A stretch of 64,000 bases of DNA. Origin: Adiantum capillus-veneris. Lineage: Eukaryota; Streptophyta; Polypodiopsida; Polypodiales; Pteridaceae. Below the pieces are notes generated by a model that searched no databases, was not told the DNA's origin, and saw only the letters and a program-made list of their open reading frames with translations. Position 1 is the stretch's first letter; the number at the start of each line of letters is the position of its first letter. The stretch is from the NCBI GenBank assembly GCA_014529385.2, contig CM043966.1:99398087-99462086 (forward strand). Reading direction: 5' to 3'. The position numbers and the translations under genes are program-made. Below, piece after piece: positions 1-9,919 of the stretch.

Positions 1-191
1 TCTCTCTTCTCTCCCCTTTTCATACAATAATAGACATTACCGTTAGCGTTTTTAATGAAGCATGCCGAATTGTATTGTACACCTGTTAGCAAGACATGAA
101 ATAACTGGCTGGTACGACCACAATAAATATTTTTTTACAACCGAAAACTATGTGTACTATTTATGGTAACAAATGCACACTTGGATTCATG

Positions 192-194
<3 letters not shown>

Positions 195-249
<55 letters not shown>
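195..249. repeat. (AG)n microsatellite
   Basis: About 27 uninterrupted AG dinucleotides. The tract lies just upstream of a polypyrimidine/AG acceptor-like site and the histone-like frame, so it would sit near the 3' end of a 5'-UTR intron if that model is right. Bases 1-194 are AT-rich with no recognisable feature. Confidence 0.97.
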
Positions 250-252
<3 letters not shown>

Positions 253-254
253 CT

Positions 255-272
255 TGCATTTTTCTTTTACAG
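255..272 (+). promoter_or_regulatory. Candidate 3' splice acceptor before the H3-like ATG
   Basis: A T/C-rich run ends in ACAG at 269-272, five bases before the ATG at 277. This is a textbook plant acceptor context. An intron in the 5' UTR is usual for replacement-type histone H3 genes. Inference only; no donor was located within the window. Confidence 0.4.
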
Positions 273-276
273 TGGA

Positions 277-1076
277 ATGGCAAGAACAAAGGCAACAGCA
301 AGGAAGGCATGGAAAGGACCAAGGCTTGCAAAGAAATCATGTGGAAGGTCTGCTAGTAAGAAGAAAAGTTTAGGTAAACCAATGAAGATATTGAAGGGAC
401 CAAGAAGGAAGAATATCCAGAGAAACATGGGTTTATTTAGAGGGATCAGAAAAGCTCAGAAATGTATTGAGCTTTGTGTTCCTAAAATTCCTTTCTAAAG
501 AGCAGTAAGGCAAATTTGCGAGGAAGCATGTGTTGGTACAATGAGATGAAAGGTTGTTTCCATACTCTGTCTTCAAGAAGTAGTAGAAGATTTTTAGTGG
601 AGTACTTTAATGATATCACCATTGTTGCTGTTCGTGCTTACTGGGTCAGAATAATGGACTAGGACAGTGAGACACTCAAGAGAGTATGTTGGAGATATGA
701 TAAGCTCCTTATTCCTAATGATTTTATTGACCCTAAAATGAAGGATATATTGCTAATACCACCAAGCCAACGAGATCATGGGGTTTATATTCATGAGGTT
801 ACTCATGGTGTGAACACCAGAGCCATAGCTGAGCAAGAAGAAAGACGTTACCTGGAAGCAGAGAAATTAAAGAGGATACAGACTGCTGCTATTGATGAAG
901 AGGCACAGAGGAGAAATTATGGGCAAGTTACCACAGACTTAAATGAAAGAAACAACAATATTTTACATTCCATGAAAGAAGGACCGCTAGCAATCATTCC
1001 CCTTGCTGATGATACTCGGCAATTAGCTCTGGATTCTGTTGATATTATTGGGATTTTGAAAGATTCCAATGCATAA
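277..1076 (+). pseudogene. Histone H3-like pseudogene with C-terminal extension
   Basis: The frame opens with MARTKATARKAWKG, close to the H3 tail MARTKQTARKS, followed by a Lys/Arg-rich stretch. 'GIRKAQKCIELCVPKIPF' then matches the H3 alpha-N/alpha-1 segment (EIRKYQKSTELLIRKLPF). Similarity continues past a TAA (496-498) as RAVRQIC, past a TGA (547-549) as 'ILCLQEVVEDF' (H3 alpha-2, ALQEAAEAYL), and after a one-base loss in the T run near 591-595 as 'LVEYFNDITIVAVRA' and 'VRIMD'. A TAG follows at 660 and then 'LKRV'. So every helix of the histone fold is traceable, with three stops and one frameshift. Unexpectedly, the reading frame of the last helix stays open for about 125 more codons to the TAA at 1074-1076. 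This gives a charged, Glu/Arg-rich tail (about residues 'KLLIPNDFIDPKMKDILLIPP' onward) that I do not recognise. The H3 identity is strong; the extension could be a fused exon, read-through, or captured DNA. Confidence 0.8.
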
Positions 1077-1797
1077 ATTATAGACTCTATTGTTTATTTA
1101 TGCCTAAAGTAAGTGCTCTTCTCTACCTTTAAGATCCTTCACTTTTGTATTTGGTCTCTAATTAAATCCTTGTTATTGATTGTAGCTTAATAAGAGCCAA
1201 CTCCCTCAACAAACCCATACTAAAATACATGTTTTAGATCCACAGTTGTCTGTGACACTCCAAATAAAAAGCACCCCTCATGGCACATTGGAGAGATGGT
1301 TTGTCCACTATCCAATGCTTCAAATCACAACTCTGGTGTCTGCATATGAATCAAATAATCATTGGAGCCTTGTATGAATTAAACTGAACAAACAAGTGGT
1401 ATGGACTATCAACTCCATACGAGGAACACATTCAGAGATAAGAGTGTGAGTGCTCATATAACCTTGAGTTTTTATTTGGGCTATGGATGATGACCTCAAT
1501 ATTGTTAATAACAAATAACTTTTAGTGTTCATAGATGTGTAAAAATATTACTTCACATCTATGGACGGCTTTGTGGAAATCATAAACTCTACAGGGCAAC
1601 CTTTAAAGCTGTTGAAGTGCCTAATCAAACAGAACTAAATTCTTGTGGTTGGAAATGTCTTCTCCACGCAGAGTACATACTACATAGTTTTTTTCTTTGA
1701 ATCCATTTATGTCTAAGGTATTTTCGTGCTATGGTTTGCACCAACTTGGTGCTACTACTAATTGAAGTATTGACCACAAGTTAACCTAATTTTGTAG
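1077..1797 (+). other. Non-coding stretch, possibly intron
   Basis: No sustained frame, repeat or RNA gene is visible. It ends with a T-rich tract and TAG at 1795-1797, a plausible acceptor for the open exon-like frame that begins at 1798. It may be an intron, or simply spacer between two unrelated fragments. Confidence 0.4.
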
Positions 1798-2532
1798 AAT
1801 GATGTGGAAAATTATACCTTGGAATATTTACAAAGGTATCGCATATCAATTATTCACCATTTACTATCTCTTTCAACTCCAAGAGTTTTAGATGCAGAAG
1901 ACAGTTTTGTTGATGACCATATAATAACTTTAACAATGACCGGTGATGATGAAATCATGCCAGTTTCCACCATTAGAAATGAAATCCCTAAAACTGACCC
2001 CATATTAGAGGAACAGACACCGGTTTGCTATGTAGTTGGAGCGGCTGAAACGGAAGTTGTGGTTGATCAATGCGAAGTAGACCAAGCTCTTGAAAATGCT
2101 GATGTAAAATGCTCTTTAGAGCCAAGGAATGCAACAAAGGGTCTAAGCCAAGTAGAGGAGGATAAGAGAGTGCCTATTATTGTGGCACAATATGAGGCAC
2201 ATGATCAATATGAGGGAGTCCAAGCTCCTATAATTGCTGATGTGAAGAGCTCTTCAGAGCCGAGAGAAGATACAGAGTGTCTAGACCATGTACAGGAGGA
2301 GGCCAATGTTGCAAATCAAAGCCAAGAACAGACAATAGAACAAGTTAACCATTCAGCCATAGAAACACAAGAGTCCTGTACTGCACAACCACAAGAAGTG
2401 GATACCCTTGGCAATACAGAAGGGAAAATCGACACTCAACAACAGAATGTCAACAACATTAGAAATGACCAGTATGGACTCTTGCTTCAAGTAGATATGG
2501 TTGTTCCGGTAATATCCATTGTACTTAAATAA
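1798..2532 (+). CDS. Acidic exon-like ORF of unknown function
   Basis: Open for about 244 codons from an acceptor-like AG. It has no ATG at its 5' end, so it reads as an internal exon rather than a complete gene. The product is acidic and Gln/Glu/Val-rich. A roughly 20-residue motif occurs twice, once as 'DVKCSLEPRNATKGLSQVEE' and once as 'DVKSSSEPREDTECLDHVQE', showing an internal duplication. No domain was recognised and low complexity suggests disorder. It lies immediately upstream of, and on the same strand as, the HAD-phosphatase fragment at 2588. Plant proteins of that family often have a variable acidic N-terminus, so the two may be exons of one gene separated by the short gap 2509-2587. 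GT dinucleotides exist near 2491-2510, but none gives an obvious in-phase junction by eye. Confidence 0.4.
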   Translation, partial: NDVENYTLEYLQRYRISIIHHLLSLSTPRVLDAEDSFVDDHIITLTMTGDDEIMPVSTIRNEIPKTDPILEEQTPVCYVVGAAETEVVVDQCEVDQALENADVKCSLEPRNATKGLSQVEEDKRVPIIVAQYEAHDQYEGVQAPIIADVKSSSEPREDTECLDHVQEEANVANQSQEQTIEQVNHSAIETQESCTAQPQEVDTLGNTEGKIDTQQQNVNNIRNDQYGLLLQVDMVVPVISIVLK

Positions 2533-2587
2533 TATACTCTTTTTTATTTCTAACTACTTATATGTATGCACACAATGATTGCAAAGA

Positions 2588-3141
2588 CTAATTATTTTGG
2601 ATCTCAATGGATTGTTGCTGCTACGACAATCGTATAGTGTACATACAGAGATCTCCGATTTACGTAGTTTTCTCTTGGGAAATCTTAGTAATTCGACCAA
2701 GAACAAAGGAATTTTTGAATTTTTTGATTTCACGGTTTAGGGTTGCTATTTGGTCTTTAATGCAGGCCCAAAACTTGAATCCCCTTGTTTCCATAGTTTG
2801 CAGTTTGGCTGAAATTCAGAGATCGGATTTTTATTTTGTGTATAGTCAAAGAAATTGTAATACCATTGCGGGACATCTCCACCCAACTAAAGCTAATGTA
2901 TCACTTTTCTACAAGCCCTTTGAACAGATCAATGTGCCTTATGATGCTCTCAATACTTTGTTGATTGGATGACACACCACATAAGGGTTTACTTAATCCA
3001 CCCGGCACTACTATTTCCCCACCTTCATTTGAAGGGCATCTTCACAATTTTTACCTAGAGGACATTTTGGTCCCATACCTGCAAGGATTTGTACTTAAGC
3101 CCATTGAGCACATCGGAATTTGTACTGACAAATGTACTTAG
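2588..3141 (+). pseudogene. FCP1/NLI-interacting-factor-like HAD phosphatase fragment
   Basis: Three frames together give the order of an FCP1-homology (NIF) domain. 'LIILDLNGLLLL' at 2588 is HAD motif I in the DLNG form seen in plant members. Then come 'VIRPRTKEFLNFLISRFRVAIWS' at about 2685-2755 and 'TLLI' at about 2954. After an extra G near 2966-2968, 'DDTPHKGLLNPPGT' (HAD motif IV, the Mg-binding Asp pair) and 'YLEDILVPYLQGF' follow, ending at the TAG at 3139-3141. The domain normally dephosphorylates phospho-Ser/Thr, for example on the RNA polymerase II CTD. Two frameshifts (about 2630-2660 and 2966) without splice signals indicate a pseudogene. The motif I and motif IV residues are still present. 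Family call is good; the exact orthologue is unknown. Confidence 0.75.
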
Positions 3142-3182
3142 TAATTCATTGTTATACATTAAATTGATATTGTCTACCTGTC

Positions 3183-3215
3183 TATGGGAGAGGGGGAGGG
3201 GGGAAGGGGGGGGGG

Positions 3216-3306
<91 letters not shown>
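3183..3306. repeat. G-rich tract grading into (GA)n microsatellite
   Basis: G-rich sequence with a run of about 13 G at 3207-3219, followed by more than 40 GA repeats to 3306. It begins about 40 bp after the end of the phosphatase-like frame. Apparent long ORFs across it are low-complexity artefacts. Confidence 0.97.
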
Positions 3307-3308
<2 letters not shown>

Positions 3309-3898
3309 GTGAGCAAACACTTGATATTAAGATTAATTTAGTCAAAAAAGTTACATTTTGTTGAAGCCATTCAGGCTAGATTACATGGGCACAATTTAAA
3401 TACGGTCAAAAAGATCTCCACACAGAAAATGCTTCTCCCTTCGTTGCATTACTCTTCGTCCGCCCAGCAAGAAATAAAAGTTTACGAGGTCAACGTCGGC
3501 AGTCTCCTCCACTATGTCATGTCAAAGTCGGAAAAGATTGCATTGTTGCCTTATTGTAATTGTAATTACTGTCATAATATTTAGGTCTTTGTCCACCACT
3601 TCCACATCTATGACAACATTGTTTGCCAAACTTGCTGCCTCTTGATCCATAGGCACATAGCAACCTTTAACAATGTGAGAACACTTGTACCAAAAGGAGA
3701 TTATGAATGTCTATGTCTAATTAAATATCTATAATAAGAGAAGAAAAAAACAGATTCACATTTGAAATGTAAGAACATTTATAGAGGAGTGCTAAATAAT
3801 TAACTCACAGTTTCACTGTGGATTATGCACCATGGAGATATCATCACCATTAGCAATCACATAAGAGTGAGTGAAAACATGTTGAACAAAGACCTCTT
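3307..3898. other. Unclassified spacer
   Basis: No sustained reading frame. On the minus strand, 3480-3700 shows short protein-like stretches (for example 'HIVKGCYVPMDQEAASLANN') broken by stops. This could be a downstream exon remnant of the small minus-strand ORF at 3899-4204, but I cannot support a gene model. Confidence 0.3.
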
Positions 3899-4204
3899 TC
3901 ACAGTCTTCTTACTTTCACAGTCTTCTTACCAACCTCAACTTTGAAATCCAGAACTCTTGCTTTCCATGCAGAACGAAACATATTTGTTGCTTTGGAGCT
4001 TTTTCTCCTTCTTGGTTGCATAAGAACCCAAGAACCTTTGCTTATCCTCTCCTCTTGCCACCTATTATCTATAGTGAGAGAGTTTGAGATTGAGATAGTG
4101 CTTATGCTACTACATGTTCTTCTTGGCACACTAATGGTGAGGTTAGTTGGGGACATTGTAGAGCAACCTCTAGAACTTCTTGGGCAAGAAGAAGACGAAG
4201 CCAT
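3899..4204 (-). CDS. Hypothetical Ser-rich short protein or first exon
   Basis: Starts with a genuine ATG (MASSSSCPRSSRG...) and runs 101 codons. The N-terminus is rich in Ser, Arg and Thr and poor in acidic residues, resembling an organelle-targeting peptide. The C-terminal half is basic ('SWVLMQPRRRKSSKATNMFRSAW'). A GTAAGA donor-like site occurs near 3919 on the minus strand, so the true exon may end there. The last part overlaps an 18-bp direct duplication (about 3899-3930). No family recognised; may be spurious. Confidence 0.25.
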   Translation of the reverse strand: MASSSSCPRSSRGCSTMSPTNLTISVPRRTCSSISTISISNSLTIDNRWQEERISKGSWVLMQPRRRKSSKATNMFRSAWKARVLDFKVEVGKKTVKVRRL

Positions 4205-4994
4205 AGTTATAATGGAGGAAGAATGAGTTTTGAAAGCCTTTCATAAAGGTAGTGGATATCTTTTAATGAAGGGAGAGAGTTAGCTATCAATCAATAGAGT
4301 CACGTTTCAGCAACTTGATGGCTATTGGCAGTGGGCCCTAATTTGTGAGACGAGGAAGATACCTTACAAAAATGGGACAAATCTCAATATTTTAGAGTGC
4401 TTTCTTTCATTTTTGTGATATTTTCCATGCATTTCTATGTTATGTAAGGTTGCTGCTCATTGGTTGCACCTTCTTTTCTCTCTCTTCAATAAGGCCCTCC
4501 AAATGACCTCCAAAATTTGCTAATGTTAGAGTTGGATTAACCACTAATAAGTTATAATCTATCTAATCAAAACATCGTTAGCAATCATAGAAAGTATGAC
4601 AGAGGCATAGTGAAAGAGAATTGAGCATTGATTAGTGTTAATCAAGTCACATGAGCAAGGAGAATCTCAAGGACTCCATAGCCACACACCTCATGAGCTC
4701 TTACCAAAAAGTGGTCTCAACAAATGAGCTTGAGGACTGTGATTTCATTCACACACTACCTTTATATACCTTGGGTTAAAATATGCAATGTTATGGCACC
4801 CAAGGCCTTTAGGGCTCCACAACTTATTGAATTTGCAACCTAGGCACACCAGCTGACATATTCTTCACAACTTGGAACTTGCATTGAGCTTGTAACCATG
4901 ACAAATATTACAATGGCTTGAAATAAATTGGAAAATTACAATACATGCCCATTTCAAGGAATTCTAAAAATGTGTAACTCCAATCTTTACTGCT
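4205..4994. other. Unclassified non-coding DNA
   Basis: Moderately AT-rich with no sustained frame, repeat or RNA gene that I can see. Confidence 0.4.
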
Positions 4995-5155
4995 TCTTCA
5001 TATTGATTTCAATGTGCATTCATAAGGCTTGACCCTTTAGCAGATTTTGTTAACCAACCTCGACTCAATTAACATCTTCATATTGATCTTTGATGTGCAT
5101 CCATAAGGCTTGGGCCTTTAGTAGCTTCTGTTAACTAACATCGGCTCAGTTAACA
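4995..5155. repeat. Two-copy tandem repeat, about 80 bp
   Basis: CTTCATATTGAT starts at 4995 and again at 5075. Each is followed by similar text: a GTGCAT..CATAAGGCTTG block, a CCTTTAG, and GTTAAC plus a TCAGTTAACAT-like end. The copies are imperfect. It sits immediately before the copia LTR-like segment and may be part of that LTR. Confidence 0.6.
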
Positions 5156-5159
5156 TCCC

Positions 5160-5439
5160 CCCTTCTAATTTCAGTGTCCGTCCTTGGGCACTATTGAGAA
5201 GTGTCTATGGAGGCTGAAAGGTTTTTTATTGGTTGTTGATGGGTTGTCTGTTGGGTTATAGGCCAATGGCCCGTGGCCGGGTTGTGCCGGCACCCACCCA
5301 TTATTATTTGGTTATAATGTTTAATAAGGAGTTGAGAGGGTTACTCTCAATAGCTCCATCAAACACCTCAATGTCTTTCTCATCTCCTTTCCCTCTCCCC
5401 TTCCCTCGCTTGCACTCACCGCTCTGCCGATCCCACAAG
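5160..5439 (+). mobile_element. Probable 3' part of a copia LTR
   Basis: Called from position: it abuts a Met-tRNA-type primer binding site at 5440 and precedes a recognisable copia gag on the same strand. No second copy of this LTR was found in the window, so neither terminus is fixed. The upstream boundary may extend into the 80-bp tandem repeat. Confidence 0.4.
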
Positions 5440-5455
5440 TGGTATCGAGCACAAG
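5440..5455 (+). promoter_or_regulatory. Copia-type primer binding site
   Basis: TGGTATCGAGC resembles the plant Ty1/copia PBS TGGTATCAGAGC, complementary to the 3' end of initiator Met-tRNA. It is in the right order relative to the gag remnant 1.5 kb downstream. Confidence 0.55.
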
Positions 5456-6985
5456 GCACCTGAACCTGAGCCCCGGCTACTCGACATGTGCAGCGAATCT
5501 ATCGGAGATGGAATCTTGGAGCTTTTGAAACTCTCCAGGGAAAGTGGTCAAAGCAAGCAAAGGGCACAATCAAGCAGTTGAGCGGGATTTTGCAAGGCAT
5601 CGAGCCTTTGTGTGTCTATTCAACTTGTGTGCAAAGGCTTGGAAGCAAAGGAATCGAAAGCCAAGCAAGTCGGCAACCGTGAGCAGAGCAGGCACATTTG
5701 GGCAATGAACATTAAGCTTAAGGCAAGCACCTGGCCTGTGAGAAGAATTGGGCACACACACCGAGGAGGATTGAGGCAAATTGAAGCCGAGCTTATCAGA
5801 TAAGCAAGGAAATTGGGCTTGAATTGAGACCAAGTATCGAGCAAAAAAGATTCAAATCGAGGCAGCAGGTTGTGAGCAATGGAAGGAGTTTAGTGAGTGG
5901 GAAGAACCAAGTAGGGTTGCAGAACGAAGCAAGTGAAGGCTCACGAGCAGCACTGGGAGTGTAGAGCCTCGACAACAACAACAACAACACACACACACAC
6001 ACACACATACCCAACCTGTCAGACTCGTCAATTTTGACAGAGCAAAAAGAAGTTTTGATAGAGCAGAAAAAAATTATTTTTTAAAAGTGTGTTGACCCAT
6101 ATTTTGTGTGCAAGGGGCCACCCACCCCGACTCTCGGAACCCGCTCATACACACCTTGAAAGAGGAGATTGAGAGACTTCCTCAAAGTGAAAGAGAGCTT
6201 CCCTGAAAGATCTTGAGAGTGAGAGATAGCGAGAGAGAGTGAGAGAACAGAGTTGTGAGAAGGAGAGAAAGTGTGTGTGTGAGAGAGAGGGAGGGAGAGA
6301 GAGAGAGAGAGTAGGGATATGCAATTTTGACCTCGACATCTTGGCATTGGACTCTTGTCCGATGGTGGGAGGCAGCCTCAACATCGTTGTTTTGCCGTTC
6401 CAACACTGATTTTGACACTGTGTTTGTGCCTTGGTGCCGACTCTCAGTGATTATTCAACATCAAAATTGGTGACACTCGGGCGGATTTTTAACATCCGAC
6501 CTCGACGCCAGTGTTCTTGCAGGCGGTTGTGTGCTTGCCACATGCATGGGTGCGATATCTCTACCATAGAGGAGTGACACCTGGCATCGTCACCAAGTGA
6601 ACCACTAATCACGCTCTATGACACTTTTTCAACTTCAACCACCTTTGGCAGCTATTCGACTAGCGCATTTCCATGCAGCAGAAAAAATTGGCACATATCA
6701 ACACCGACACGCAAGTTACAGGGTCTTTTGAGCCCGTTTATACACAGTTTCTCCAGGTTTCCAAACACAATGCGTTTTTTGAGTTGAGTTTTGACTCCTC
6801 ATACAAAGGAGACTCTCTCAGATTTTTCCTGTGAGTCGTGACTTTCATTGTTGGCACTTTTTAGACTATTTTTGGCTGAAATGTTGCTCCTGATGCAAGG
6901 GCTACTCTGTCCAAATTTTGCCAGCTTCTCGCCATAGTTTGACACCTTTCAAATCCTCTTGTCATTGATGTCTTCTTCTTAAAAA
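5456..6985 (+). other. Leader of the decayed copia element, with microsatellites
   Basis: No protein-like frame. It includes a CAA/CA run at about 5970-6008 and a G/A-rich, GAGAGA/GTGTGT stretch at about 6225-6312. At 1.5 kb the leader is long for copia, so an undetected insertion may be present. Confidence 0.45.
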
Positions 6986-7668
6986 ATGGAGGAGTATTTT
7001 ATCCGTAAGTTTGATGGTAGCAACTGCACCATGTGGAAAGAGCACATGAAGGATGTTTTGACTAACAAAGGTCTATCAGAACTACTGAAAGAGCATGCAA
7101 AGGGTGATGGCTATATGCAGGCTCAGTGAGAGCCTTTGGATGCAAAATCCATGGCTACAATACGTTTACATCTAGCCAAGTCAGTGTTCTTCACTATCAT
7201 AGGAAAGACAAAAGCCAAAGCTCTATGTGATAGCTTATGTTCAGCATGGGAGAGCAAAAGTGCATCCAACAAAGTTTTTCTCATGAAACAACTTATTAAG
7301 CTCAGCATGAAAGAAGGTAGCTCAGTTTCTGGACACTTAAATGAGTTCAACTCCTTGTTCAGTCGGTTGGAATCTTAGGGCTCAAGTCTATTTTCCTATT
7401 ATACTCTCTACCAAGTTCATGGGACATATTTCTCACAACCATTAGCAATTCAGCTCCAAATGGCAAGCTAGTGTTCAATGATGTCACAAGCACGTTGCTC
7501 ACTAAGGAGATTAGATGTCAATCACTTGATGCAAGTGGGCATGTTGATGCGTATGTGGCTAGTGGCAATCAGGAAAAGAAAATGTAGCGTGGTCGTAGCC
7601 GTGATCGTTCTTAGGATCCCAGGCAAGGTCGTAGCAAGAGTCACGACAAAGACATGAGAAATGTTGAG
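6986..7668 (+). pseudogene. Ty1/copia gag pseudogene
   Basis: From the ATG at 6986 one frame carries the gag order. It begins MEEYFIRKFDGSN followed by the 'MWKEHMKDVL' block. Then 'SMATIRLHLAKSVFF', 'LMKQLIKLSMKEGSSVSGHLNEFNSLFSRLES' and 'LPSSWDIFLTTISNSAPNGKL' are strong copia gag (UBN2-type) signatures. A basic SR tail ('RGRSRDRS', 'QGRSKSHDK') follows. Stops include TGA at 7127-7129, where relatives have Trp, TAG at 7376, and further stops in the basic tail. The frame itself is preserved to about 7668, where sequence switches abruptly to the duplicated segment shared with 9113. No copia zinc knuckle, protease, integrase or RT follows: the element is truncated by that junction. Confidence 0.85.
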
Positions 7669-8415
7669 GCTTAGATTTATCTGGATCCCAATGAAGAGTA
7701 TGTGTTGAGGGTCGACAACCACAAACACAACTGAATTCAAATAGGAGGTTAGAGCTAACAGACAAGACACCTGCTATATGGACCAAAATGGAATTGCAGT
7801 ATTTGAAAATTGGAAATTTGAGCATTGTGGATTGATGGGGTTTGAAATTCAGCAATTGATTTCAAACATGACAATTAACGAGGGACCACCGGTGTTTGAG
7901 TTAGAAGGTTATGACTAGATAGATGTCAAACCTTTGAAACGTATACCTACGGATAACCCACAGCTCAAAGTTTATTGTTGGGAGGAAAATAATGTCACAG
8001 ATTTGATATGGACAGCTCATGCTAAATCAGGGTATGTGACACCCTTGAAAATCATGTATATTTTCAAGATTAGGGAGAAAGACCTAGCAGATCTTCCCAT
8101 ACACCTCTTTAGAGATTTTTATAACAACAAATTTGTTATGATGACTACAAAGGAGGTTGAACAAAGTACGTATAGAGGCTACTCAATCCACGAAATGATC
8201 ATGAACATGAGACTTGAAACAAAACAAAATGTGTGACCAACAGAGAGATCATTTGGTAGTATGGCTAAAAAATGGGGTAGTGTAGCCCAAGGCAGCCACC
8301 TCAATGACAAGAATTGGGGAAGAGACATGGTAATCACCCCTAATTAAAGAAGAGCAGGTGACACCAAGACTAGAAGAGGTCCACATGAGTCACATTTACA
8401 CAACAACTGGTTTGA
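7668..8415 (+). repeat. Segment duplication, copy A (retroelement 5' coding region)
   Basis: Matches 9113-9865 closely over about 750 bp (shared landmarks: a CCCAATGAAGAGTAT block, GACAATTAA.GAGGGACCACC, TGGGAGGA.AATAATGTCACAG). Copy A keeps the better frame: 'FELEGYD', then at 7934-8235 an open stretch containing 'DLADLPIHLFRDFYNNKFVMMTTKEVEQSTYRGYSIHEM'. The protein looks like a folded domain but I do not recognise it. In copy B it lies directly upstream of a Ty3 gag, so it is probably the N-terminal part of that gag or an extra ORF of the family. Confidence 0.75.
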
Positions 8416-9112
8416 TTGGGAGATTGAATCAAATGGGTTCAGAAAATTGCAACAACCCATTCAGGGATTATTAAACACATACTTAACCAGTGGGGATCAA
8501 CACAAGTGGAATGTAATAATTTTATGACTCAGTAGACGTTTATTATCTCTTGATAGCCAAAGAGCTCATTTTTGCCAGTTTTTGGCTCACATCGTTGGTA
8601 GACACTTCATACACATAGCGTCAAAATTTTAAACTCATTTAGACACTGTTTGCCATTTGAATTAGAGTTTTTTGGATTTGAAGATAGCAGAATTGTCCTT
8701 TGGCTAATTTGGCAGGATTGACACCAAAACTTTTGACCAAGAGTCCTTGTATATATGTGTTGATCAATAGACTGACTTTGATACCATGAATTGTACATAA
8801 GTGATAGAGATCCAGCTTGAGAAACAGCTAGATTCGAATCACGACAACTAAAACGGGTTGATATTGGTACTAAAGGCCACGTATTTGTTTTCATTGAGTC
8901 TTTATGTACCTTAGGTCAGGACGTTCCATAGCAAATCAGGGATATATTAGAGAAGCTGAGAGTAGAGTATCTACTGAGGAGAGCATGAAACAAGGGGGCC
9001 TTTAGAGACTATAGTTGAGGAAGTACCATATACTTACTTTGACTCAATCAGGGACTAGAACCTCTCTCAGCTTCAAGCACATTTTGACCTTCAACAAGAC
9101 TAACAAGCACGG
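8416..9112. other. Unclassified DNA between the two copies
   Basis: No sustained frame. On the minus strand near 8770-8783 there is TGGTATCAAAGTC, which resembles a copia primer binding site, but no LTR pair or coding region supports it. Confidence 0.35.
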
Positions 9113-9865
9113 GGCTCAGATTTATCTAGAGCCCAATGAAGAGTATCTGGTGAGGGTCGACGACCACATACGCAATTGAATTTGAAGAGGAAGTTAGAGC
9201 TAACAAACAAGACACCTTCTATACGAACCAAAATGGAGTGTAACATCTGAAAATTGGGAATCTGAACACTATGGATCGATGGGATTTGAAAGTAAAACAC
9301 ATTGATTTCAAACATGACAATTAAGGAGGGACCACCAATGCTAGAGTTAGAAGGGTATGACTGAAAGATGTCAAAACTCTAAAACTTATTCCTACCAATA
9401 ACCCACGACTCAAAATTTACTATTGGGAGGACAATAATGTCACAGATTTGATAGGAAAATTCATGCTAAACCAAGAAAGCTAACATCCTTAAAATCATGT
9501 ATATTTTTAACATCAGGGATAAAGTCCTAGCGGACCCCTCATAGACCTCTTTTGATATTCTAATGGTAACAACTTTGTTATGTTGACTTTGAAGGAATTT
9601 AAATAGACTAATTATCAAGGCTACTCAATCCATGAAATCACCATGGACATGAGACCTGAAACAAAACAAACTGTGGGACCAACAAAGAGATCATTTGGTA
9701 GGATAACCAACCAATGGGGTAGTGCAGCATGAGGCTACCACCTCAATGTCAAGAATTGGGGGAGATTTATGGAAACCACCACTAATGGAACAAGAACAAG
9801 TGACACCAAGCCTAGAAGAGGTCCACTTGAGTCACATTTACCAAGAAACTAGTTTAAAGGCTTAG
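9113..9865 (+). repeat. Segment duplication, copy B
   Basis: Second copy of 7668-8415, on the same strand, offset about 1.45 kb. More decayed than copy A: stops and indels break the frame throughout. It runs straight into the Ty3 gag capsid region at about 9920. Confidence 0.75.
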
Positions 9866-9919
9866 TTGGGGAAACACCATCCAGAAGGGTGGGTGCTAAA
9901 CACAATTGAAGAGTTAGAC

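Noticed and set aside
3055-3364. Open frames through the GA/CT repeats (Ser-Leu or Glu-Arg runs)
   Set aside because: Dinucleotide repeats keep all frames open; the residues are low complexity with no domain.
8765-8795. Minus-strand copia primer binding site (TGGTATCAAAGTC)
   Set aside because: No LTR pair or gag on the minus strand nearby; an 11-13 base match alone is weak.
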